This document shows positions 1 to 5,387 of a stretch of DNA of 11,814 bases, in pieces. The stretch is from Gammaproteobacteria bacterium. Its GTDB lineage: Bacteria; Pseudomonadota; Gammaproteobacteria; Competibacterales; Competibacteraceae. How positions within the stretch are numbered: the stretch's first letter is position 1; each line of letters starts with the position of its first letter. The notes under the pieces were generated by a model. It saw only the letters and a program-made list of their open reading frames with translations, was not told the DNA's origin and made no database searches. The position numbers and the translations under genes were made by a program. Location: assembly GCA_003562535.1 (NCBI GenBank), contig PWUP01000074.1:1-11814 (forward strand), read 5' to 3'.

Positions 1-105
1 ATCCAGTCGCATTTTGGCTCGACGTTGGATATCAGCGGGGAATTTGGGTGATACCAATCCTTGGGCGAGTCGGGCGGTTGCCTTGCAACGGTAGCTTTTG
101 ATCAT
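1..105 (-). CDS. higB: HigB-like RelE/ParE-family toxin, 5' part only (continues past left edge)
   Basis: The minus strand is open from an ATG at 105 to the window edge, giving 35 residues that begin MIKSYRCKATARLAQGL and continue with a VSPKFPADIQRRAKMRL-like stretch. This fits the N-terminus of HigB-type toxins (MIKSFRCK..T..LF.G...RF..I...A.RKL..L), ribosome-dependent mRNA interferases of the RelE/ParE fold. In that family the toxin gene usually precedes its HigA antitoxin gene, which would lie outside the window to the left. No good Shine-Dalgarno sequence precedes the ATG (sense TTACCTTCTC). A TATAAT box and two inverted repeats lie upstream at 142-206, as expected for an autoregulated toxin-antitoxin operon. 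The catalytic C-terminal half cannot be seen. The family call rests on recalled N-terminal consensus, so it is moderate. Confidence 0.62.
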   Translation of the reverse strand, partial: MIKSYRCKATARLAQGLVSPKFPADIQRRAKMRLD

Positions 106-141
106 GAGAAGGTAATGCCAGGGTACCCATTGCTGTTTACA

Positions 142-157
142 CCGCATTATACTGCGG
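142..157 (-). promoter_or_regulatory. Promoter -10 box inside a palindrome, probable autoregulatory operator
   Basis: Read on the minus strand, bases 151 to 146 spell TATAAT, about 40 bases before the toxin ATG. The box lies within a 16-base palindrome (CCGCA..TA..TGCGG) with one mismatched pair out of eight. An antitoxin bound here would cover the -10 element, the usual arrangement in higBA operons. A convincing -35 at 17 bases is not visible; a TTAACA at 169 to 164 is only 12 bases away. The operator role is inferred. Confidence 0.45.
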
Positions 158-181
158 CACGGTTGTTAAGCGTAATTGATG

Positions 182-206
182 GTTTATACTGAACAGTGGT
201 ATAAAC
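182..206. repeat. Inverted repeat GTTTATAC-N9-GTATAAAC upstream of the toxin gene
   Basis: Two perfect 8-base arms, GTTTATAC at 182-189 and GTATAAAC at 199-206, are separated by 9 bases. The arms are AT-rich and lie 77 to 101 bases upstream of the HigB-like start codon. They may form a second operator for the antitoxin or an upstream promoter site. A hairpin role is less likely because the arms are weak and no T-run follows. Confidence 0.4.
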
Positions 207-286
207 TCAATAGCGTCCGGCACACTTATTGCTTGGATAAGATGATCTCTCGATGTTCATCAGTCATTGGATGAAGTAATAAATTT

Positions 287-481
287 TTAATACCGGCTAA
301 CCAGTGAAACCCGACGTAACACCCGCAACCCGAGCGGTAACCAAGTATAGACACCGGCGGCTAACCGGCGAATCAGGCCAGCGCGCAGCATCAGTTGATG
401 GCTGATAATTTCAGCATCAGCGAGGGTTTCTTTAATGGAGGCGGCAATCAACTCAGAGCCGATAGGGGGTAAGGGATCGAG
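287..481 (-). pseudogene. proS: Remnant of prolyl-tRNA synthetase gene (proS), codons about 4-53
   Basis: On the minus strand, 457 down to 308 encodes 50 residues that include KETLADAEIISHQLMLRAG, then a LIRRLAAGVYTWLPLG stretch and RVLRRV. This is the ProRS N-terminus; E. coli ProRS has ETPADAEVISHQLMLRAG and LYTWLPTGVRVLKKV. From memory it aligns without gaps from Ser4 to Val53. The start is missing: the codons where M1-R2 should be read Pro-Ile, and the frame is open back only to a TAA at 484-482 with no suitable start. After Val53 the homology ends in six unrelated residues and a TAA at 289-287. ProRS is normally about 570 residues, so class II motifs 2 and 3 and the anticodon domain are absent. 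The reading frame is undamaged, suggesting a recent duplication or deletion. A complete proS must exist elsewhere. Confidence 0.8.
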
Positions 482-491
482 TTATACGAGC

Positions 492-520
492 TTGACACTC
501 GCATTGGCTAGGGTTAGTAT
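492..520 (+). promoter_or_regulatory. Predicted sigma-70 promoter for the DUF1328/lipoprotein pair
   Basis: A consensus TTGACA at 492-497 is followed after exactly 17 bases by TAGTAT at 515-520 (four of six matches to TATAAT; a TATAGA overlaps it at 518-523). Transcription would start near 527, leaving a leader of about 110 bases before the ATG at 639. The leader carries a short palindrome, CTGCA-TC-TGCAG at 580-591, and no ORF. No competing promoter is visible before the next gene. Confidence 0.5.
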
Positions 521-638
521 AGATTTTGTACAACGTAATAAATAAATCCCCACCTCCAAGATTCTCTAACCTCTATCCCCTGCATCTGCAGACGACTATC
601 CATCTTCTTATAGCCTTCCTACAGCAACAGGAGGAATC

Positions 639-815
639 ATGTTAACTTGGACACTGACGTTTCTGGTTATTGCCCTCATTGCGGCTATGCTGGGATTCAC
701 CGGCATTGCTGGTATAGCTGCGGAAATTGCCAAAATCATCTTTTTTATCTTTTTGGTCTTGCTGCTGATCTCTCTGGTGGCTCAAGCGCTGCGTGGACGT
801 CCACCGAAAATCTGA
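639..815 (+). CDS. ytjA: DUF1328 / YtjA-family small membrane protein
   Basis: This 58-residue protein starts MLTWTLTFLVIALIAAMLGF and ends LRGRPPKI. It has two hydrophobic segments, about residues 4-26 and 30-50, joined by a short AAEIAK turn, with a basic C-terminal tail. The FLVIALIAA.LGF..IAG.AA..AKI.F pattern and the length (E. coli YtjA is about 53) match the DUF1328 family of inner-membrane proteins, whose biochemical role is unknown. A strong Shine-Dalgarno, AGGAGGA at 629-635, fixes the start. A predicted promoter lies at 492-520. The lipoprotein gene follows after 70 bases with no terminator between, so the two are probably cotranscribed. Confidence 0.88.
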   Translation: MLTWTLTFLVIALIAAMLGFTGIAGIAAEIAKIIFFIFLVLLLISLVAQALRGRPPKI

Positions 816-885
816 GTTGCGCGTACTGTTCCATACATCCTTCATCCAAAAACTTAATTCAAAATTTTAACAACCGGAAGAGACA

Positions 886-1365
886 ATGAAAAACTCCCAA
901 TACTATGTATGCCGAATGATCTCTTTAGTAGGTGTTCCGCTTATCATGGCGGCGATATTAGTTGCTGGCTGCGGAGACACATCCCAAAACCAAAGGGATG
1001 AACCCCTTGAAGAGGCACAAGATGCAATGGAGCAGGCCACTGAAAGTATGGCGGAATTCATGGGTGATGCTTGGGATAATGTCGCAGACTTCAGCGCTGA
1101 ACAGAGCGACCTGTTTGTGTCAACTTTGCAGGATGCCTACGACGCTATGCAGGATCGTTTTGAATCCCTCCGCTCTGATTCCGAACTTTCTGACGAAGCC
1201 AAGGAAAATTTCCAGAATGCTGCAGACGCTTTCCAAGAGCAATTGGAGCAAGCGGGTGATGCATCCTCGGACACATGGGACGCAACCAAAGAAAAAACCC
1301 AAGAAGCTTGGGACAATCTGGTTAACGCCTACGAAGAGCTGGAAACCGAAGTAGCGGCCGATTAA
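886..1365 (+). CDS. Acidic, helical lipoprotein of unknown function
   Basis: This 159-residue protein has a type II signal peptide: basic start, hydrophobic stretch at residues 13-27 and lipobox LVAGC at 25-29, so Cys29 would be acylated. Gly30 at +2 does not signal inner-membrane retention, which favours the outer membrane. The mature part is highly acidic, free of further cysteines and predicted helical, with recurring aromatic-acidic units: DAWDN at 61-65, AYDAMQDRF at 84-92, TWDATKEKTQEAWDNL at 130-145. The spacing recalls amphipathic LEA-like or apolipophorin-like helices, but I recognise no named family. GGAAGAG at 876-882 supports the ATG at 886. It lies 70 bases after the DUF1328 gene. 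Function is unknown; a stress-related envelope role is only suggested by the company. Confidence 0.8.
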   Translation: MKNSQYYVCRMISLVGVPLIMAAILVAGCGDTSQNQRDEPLEEAQDAMEQATESMAEFMGDAWDNVADFSAEQSDLFVSTLQDAYDAMQDRFESLRSDSELSDEAKENFQNAADAFQEQLEQAGDASSDTWDATKEKTQEAWDNLVNAYEELETEVAAD

Positions 1366-1403
1366 GCCATTCAAGCTGGTCACCCGGACACAGGCGTTCA
1401 GCC

Positions 1404-1425
1404 CCCTCACCCTAGCCCTCTCCCC
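1404..1425. repeat. Half copy of a CCCTCACCCnAnCCCTCTCCCC repeat element
   Basis: These 22 bases match 5182-5203 at 20 positions. The copy at 5182 continues into a complementary arm (GGGAGAGGG), whereas this one turns into unrelated sequence (GTGCCGATCC), so it has lost its partner arm and cannot fold. Elements of this type are widespread as intergenic repeats in gammaproteobacteria. It occupies most of the useful space in the 114-base gap before rsgA. Confidence 0.6.
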
Positions 1426-1479
1426 GTGCCGATCCTCTAAGGAACCTTGACTGACGCGCTAGCCAACAGGACTTAACGC

Positions 1480-2460
1480 TTGACCCACCGCCAACTCAGC
1501 CGCCAACAATTGCGGCGTGTGCATCACCGCCAAGCCCAACGCTGGGCGCAGATCAGCGAACCGACACCGTCAAATGCTGCGGCCACTGGCTTGATTATCA
1601 GCTATTACGGCAAAATAGCCGTGGTTGAAACCCCAGAGCGGCAACTCGTGCGTTGCACACTGCGCCGCCATATTCCGGCGTTAGCCTGTGGCGATTGGGT
1701 GGTCTGGGAACCGCAGCCGGATGGCCAAGGGGTGATTACGGCGCTACAACCTCGGCAGTCATTGCTGGAACGCCCAGACGCCCGCGGGCAGTCACGCCCT
1801 GTGGCGGCCAATATCGATCAGATTGCCGTCATCCTTGCGCCTCGTCCTGAACCGAGCGAACTGCTACTGGACGGTTATTTAGTAGCGATTGAGGCCATTG
1901 AGGTTAATGCATTAGTGGTTCTCAATAAAGTTGACCTGCTGACGGCTGCTGAATTGGCCGTATGGGCTGAACGCTTAGCCCTGTACTCAAGCATGGGTTA
2001 TGCCCTGATCCATACCAGTACGCGCCAAACGGAGGGTCTGACTGCGCTGACCGACGCTCTGGCCGGTCACAGCAGCCTGCTGGTCGGGCAATCCGGAGTA
2101 GGCAAATCCTCGTTGATTAAAACACTGCTTCCAGAACGCTCCATCGCGATTCAGTCCCTGTCGGCTCGCACCGGGCTGGGCGCTCATACCACCTCGGTCA
2201 GCACCCTGTACCATTTACCGAGTGGTGGTGATCTGATTGATTCGCCAGGAGTGCGCAGTTTTGACCCCCCCCGACTTGATGCGCCGCGATTGGCGTGGTG
2301 CTTTCGGGAATTTCGCCCATTTTTGTCCCACTGTCGGTTTGCCAATTGCACCCACACGGCAGAACCGGACTGCGCGGTACATAGGGCTGTCGAGCACGGG
2401 GCGATCCACCCTCAGCGGCTGCATAACTACCAAATATGGTATAGCACCTTCCAATCATAG
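1480..2460 (+). CDS. rsgA: Ribosome small-subunit biogenesis GTPase RsgA (YjeQ)
   Basis: RsgA is a circularly permuted GTPase that binds the 30S subunit late in assembly, checks the decoding centre and leaves on GTP hydrolysis. The 326 residues show an N-terminal OB-fold (about 35-105), then permuted motifs in family order: G4 NKVD at 149-152, G1 GQSGVGKS at 203-210, switch I GLGAHTTS at 232-239, G3 DSPGV at 254-258. A zinc knuckle has Cys285, Cys290, His292 and Cys298. The start is TTG, supported by the basic N-terminus (QLSRQQLRRVHHRQ), which resembles E. coli KLSKGQQRRVNANHQ, and by an AGGA at 1468-1471. The protein is slightly shorter than the 350 of E. coli. A run of eight C at 2265-2272 does not break the frame. 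pepN follows after 48 bases and may be cotranscribed. No clear promoter precedes it. Confidence 0.96.
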   Translation: MTHRQLSRQQLRRVHHRQAQRWAQISEPTPSNAAATGLIISYYGKIAVVETPERQLVRCTLRRHIPALACGDWVVWEPQPDGQGVITALQPRQSLLERPDARGQSRPVAANIDQIAVILAPRPEPSELLLDGYLVAIEAIEVNALVVLNKVDLLTAAELAVWAERLALYSSMGYALIHTSTRQTEGLTALTDALAGHSSLLVGQSGVGKSSLIKTLLPERSIAIQSLSARTGLGAHTTSVSTLYHLPSGGDLIDSPGVRSFDPPRLDAPRLAWCFREFRPFLSHCRFANCTHTAEPDCAVHRAVEHGAIHPQRLHNYQIWYSTFQS

Positions 2461-2508
2461 CGGATAGCGGTATCATTGGGGCTAAACCCCAAGATCAAAG
2501 GCTATGGC

Positions 2509-5130
2509 ATGTCGCAACCGCAACCTATTTATCTGCAAGATTACACCCCACCGAGTCACTGGATCGATCAAGTCGATTTGCACTTCGATTTGGGCGCAAC
2601 CCATACCGATGTACACGCTAAACTAGCGGTGCGACGCAACACGGCCAGAAATGACCCTGATTTAGTGCTGAACGGCCAGCATCTGGAATTATTAGCAGTA
2701 CAGCTCGATGGCACCCCACTCAGCCGCGATCAGTATCACTGCGATGAGCAGCAGTTACGTTTCCAAGCACTGCCCGAACAGTTCACGCTGGACATCACCA
2801 CGCGTCTTTACCCGCAAGACAATACCGCTCTGGAGGGCCTATACCAATCCAGCGGTAATTTCTGCACGCAATGCGAAGCCCAAGGCTTTCGGCGCATCAC
2901 TTATTTTCTCGACCGTCCTGATGTGATGGCGGTCTATACCACCACCTTAGTCGCCGATCAGCAGCGCTACCCCGTATTGTTGTCTAATGGGAATCCGGTG
3001 GCTCAAGGCCAACACCCTGATGGCCGTCACTGGGTCACTTGGCATGATCCCCACCCGAAACCCAGTTATTTATTTGCCTTGATGGCTGGGGATTTGGCTT
3101 ACCTAGAAGATCACTACACGACGTGTTCCGGACGGGCGGTCAACTTACGCATTTACACCGAAGCCCACCATGTTGAGCAGTGCTACCATGCCATGGAATC
3201 GCTGAAAAAAGCCATGCACTGGGACGAACAGGCGTTTGGCTGTGAATACGATTTAGACGTTTACAACATCGTTGCCGTTAGTGATTTCAATATGGGGGCA
3301 ATGGAAAATAAGGGGTTAAATATCTTCAATACCAAATACGTCTTAGCGCATCCGCAAACCGCCACCGATGACGATTATCAACATGTGGAAAGCGTCATTG
3401 CTCATGAGTATTTCCATAACTGGACCGGCAACCGCGTGACCTGCCGAGACTGGTTCCAACTCAGTCTGAAAGAGGGGTTGACGGTCTTCCGTGATCAGCA
3501 GTTCTCCGCCGATCAAGGATCACGCGGTGTGAAACGCATTGAAGATGTTAATATTCTCCGTAGTGTACAATTCCCCCAAGACGCTGGCCCCATGGCTCAT
3601 CCGGTGCGCCCCTATTCGTACATTGAAATCAATAATTTTTACACCGTTACGGTGTATAACAAGGGCGCAGAAGTCATCCGCATGTTGTACCAATTACTGG
3701 GTCAAGCGGGTTTTCGACGCGGTATGGACAGTTATTTTCACCGCCATGATGGCCAAGCCGTCACCTGTGATGATTTTGTCACGGCTATGGAAGACGCTAA
3801 TGGCGTTGATCTCGACCAGTTTCGCCTGTGGTATAGTCAAGTTGGCACCCCAGAGTTATACATCAGTGACCACTATGACGCCGAGAACCAACGCTATACG
3901 CTGACAGTGCGCCAACATATACCCGGTCGTGGCCATAAACCCCCGCTGCATATTCCACTGGCCGTCGGGTTATTAGATCCGCAGGGTCAAGATTTACCCC
4001 TGCAATTAGTCGCTGAAGAGCGTCCCGCCACGCACGGTACTCGGGTTTTGGCTTTACGTCAGTTGGAGCAGCAGTTTTGTTTTGTCCATATTCCGCAGCG
4101 CCCCGTGCCGTCATTATTGCGGGAATTTTCTGCGCCGGTGCACCTGCATTATGATTATTCCGATGCGGAGTTACGCTTTTTATTGGCGCATGACAGCGAT
4201 GATTTTAACCGCTGGGAGGCCAGTCAGCGACTGATTATCCGCACCATGATGACGCTGATTCAAGCCCGCCAGGCGGGTCAAACCTTTACCCTACCGCCCC
4301 CTTTGCTGGAGACCTTAGGCCAGGTGCTCAGTGCGGAGTCTATTGATCCCGCTCTGTGCGCTTTAATTCTCACTTTGCCGAGCGAGACGTATCTGGCCGA
4401 GCAGATGCAGCCTGTTGATGTCGATGGCATCCATGCAGTACGCACCGAACTCAAACACGCTGTGGCCACGGCATTAGGTGAGGCGCTACACAGCCGCTAT
4501 CACAGCCTGTCTGGCCTATCGAGCGCCTGCAACACTCCACACGCTATGGGTCAACGCCGCTTGAAAAATGTCTGTTTAAGTTATCTGGCCACGCAAGTAG
4601 AGGGTCGGCAATCAGCGCTTAAGCAGTACCAACAGGCCACGACCATGACGGATCAATTGGCCGCTCTACAAGCCCTAACGTACAGTGACAGCGATGAGCG
4701 CGAAGCGGTGCTGGCGGACTTTTTCACGCGCTGGGCGCATGAGCCTCTGGTGGTGGATAAATGGTTTCGGCTGCAAGCCAGCGCCCCGCGCATGGACGTA
4801 CTCCAGCAGATACAGCCCTTACTCGACCATCCGGCTTTTGAAATCCGCAACCCGAATAAAGTCTATGCCCTCATCGGCGCGTTCAGCCACAACCCCTGTG
4901 GCTTCCATGCCGCCGACGGCAGCGGCTACGCTTTTGTTGCTGAAAATATTATTGCCCTAGACACGCTGAACCCGCAAGTCGCCGCCCGTCTGCTCGGTGC
5001 CTACACCCGCTGGCGTAAGTACGATGCCGATCGCCAACACTATATGCGCACGGCATTACAACGTATTCTAGCCAAACCAAATGTTTCACCCGATGTGTAC
5101 GAAATTGCGGCTAAAAGCCTGGGCGGTTAG
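2509..5130 (+). CDS. pepN: Aminopeptidase N (M1 zinc metallopeptidase)
   Basis: PepN is the broad-specificity cytosolic aminopeptidase that trims peptides from protein turnover. The 873 residues are the usual length (E. coli 870). The exopeptidase motif GAMEN is at 263-267 and the zinc site HEYFH at 299-303, with third ligand Glu322 in LKEGLTVF. The catalytic tyrosine is Tyr383 in TVYNKGAEVIR. These sit two residues later than in E. coli (His297, His301, Glu320, Tyr381). The order is N-terminal beta domain, thermolysin-like domain, beta sandwich and C-terminal helical domain. The frame extends upstream to a TTG at 2476, but I chose ATG 2509: AAAGG at 2497-2501 is well placed and MSQPQPIYLQDY resembles the known PepN start. 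rsgA ends 48 bases upstream with no terminator between. Confidence 0.97.
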   Translation: MSQPQPIYLQDYTPPSHWIDQVDLHFDLGATHTDVHAKLAVRRNTARNDPDLVLNGQHLELLAVQLDGTPLSRDQYHCDEQQLRFQALPEQFTLDITTRLYPQDNTALEGLYQSSGNFCTQCEAQGFRRITYFLDRPDVMAVYTTTLVADQQRYPVLLSNGNPVAQGQHPDGRHWVTWHDPHPKPSYLFALMAGDLAYLEDHYTTCSGRAVNLRIYTEAHHVEQCYHAMESLKKAMHWDEQAFGCEYDLDVYNIVAVSDFNMGAMENKGLNIFNTKYVLAHPQTATDDDYQHVESVIAHEYFHNWTGNRVTCRDWFQLSLKEGLTVFRDQQFSADQGSRGVKRIEDVNILRSVQFPQDAGPMAHPVRPYSYIEINNFYTVTVYNKGAEVIRMLYQLLGQAGFRRGMDSYFHRHDGQAVTCDDFVTAMEDANGVDLDQFRLWYSQVGTPELYISDHYDAENQRYTLTVRQHIPGRGHKPPLHIPLAVGLLDPQGQDLPLQLVAEERPATHGTRVLALRQLEQQFCFVHIPQRPVPSLLREFSAPVHLHYDYSDAELRFLLAHDSDDFNRWEASQRLIIRTMMTLIQARQAGQTFTLPPPLLETLGQVLSAESIDPALCALILTLPSETYLAEQMQPVDVDGIHAVRTELKHAVATALGEALHSRYHSLSGLSSACNTPHAMGQRRLKNVCLSYLATQVEGRQSALKQYQQATTMTDQLAALQALTYSDSDEREAVLADFFTRWAHEPLVVDKWFRLQASAPRMDVLQQIQPLLDHPAFEIRNPNKVYALIGAFSHNPCGFHAADGSGYAFVAENIIALDTLNPQVAARLLGAYTRWRKYDADRQHYMRTALQRILAKPNVSPDVYEIAAKSLGG

Positions 5131-5181
5131 TGCACTGTAGCCATTTGTTCTGATGACCCGATGCCTAGTAATCATTCAGTT

Positions 5182-5214
5182 CCCTCACCCCAACCCTCTC
5201 CCCAAGGGAGAGGG
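5182..5214. repeat. Intergenic repeat element with 9-bp stem-loop
   Basis: CCCTCTCCC at 5194-5202 pairs perfectly with GGGAGAGGG at 5206-5214 across a CAA loop, preceded by CCCTCACCCCAA. This is the common gammaproteobacterial intergenic repeat that also appears, lacking one arm, at 1404-1425. It lies 50 bases after the pepN stop. The hairpin could aid transcript end formation or protect the mRNA 3' end, but no T-run follows (CGTTTA), so I do not call an intrinsic terminator. Confidence 0.65.
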
Positions 5215-5311
5215 CGTTTAAGGCCGGGGGTCTGAACGCTTACGCTGCCTATTGAAAACCGCGTAGGATGGGGCAAGCAACAAACCGCACCGGTAAAATT
5301 TTAGTTAGAGA

Positions 5312-5337
5312 CTTAACCGTGTTAAATACGTTAAAAT
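5312..5337 (+). promoter_or_regulatory. AT-rich region before phaC with short palindrome and possible -10
   Basis: TTAAC-CGT-GTTAA at 5313-5325 is a small palindrome. GTTAAA occurs at 5321-5326 and again at 5330-5335, nine bases on, so the sites lie almost one helical turn apart. TAAAAT at 5332-5337 is a fair -10 box, about 50 bases from the phaC ATG, but I find no good -35. The arrangement suits a regulator binding site over a weak promoter. No regulator can be named. Confidence 0.3.
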
Positions 5338-5345
5338 AAGCTTAA

Positions 5346-5364
5346 GTCGGTATTTATAACCGAC
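5346..5364 (+). promoter_or_regulatory. Inverted repeat GTCGGT-N7-ACCGAC in the phaC leader
   Basis: Six-base arms at 5346-5351 and 5359-5364 flank ATTTATA. The repeat ends 7 bases before the Shine-Dalgarno GAGGAG (5372-5377), so as RNA it would form a small hairpin next to the ribosome site, and as DNA it could be an operator. Nothing in the sequence decides between the two. Confidence 0.35.
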
Positions 5365-5387
5365 AACCACCGAGGAGCAGCATCGCG

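Noticed and set aside
1..480. CRISPR array or insertion sequence in the left accessory patch
   Set aside because: No regularly spaced repeats, no paired terminal repeats with target duplication and no transposase frame are visible. The inverted repeats present fit a toxin promoter better.
962..1354. Plus-strand frame of 130 codons inside the lipoprotein gene
   Set aside because: It lies in another frame of a gene that has a clear signal peptide, lipobox and Shine-Dalgarno, and its product shows no plausible composition.
2476..2508. TTG start 11 codons upstream for PepN
   Set aside because: The extra residues match nothing in the family, and ATG 2509 has a well-spaced AAAGG and the usual PepN beginning.
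5194..5214. Intrinsic terminator for pepN
   Set aside because: The stem is strong, but CGTTTA follows instead of a T-run, and the sequence matches a dispersed repeat element, so I list it as a repeat.
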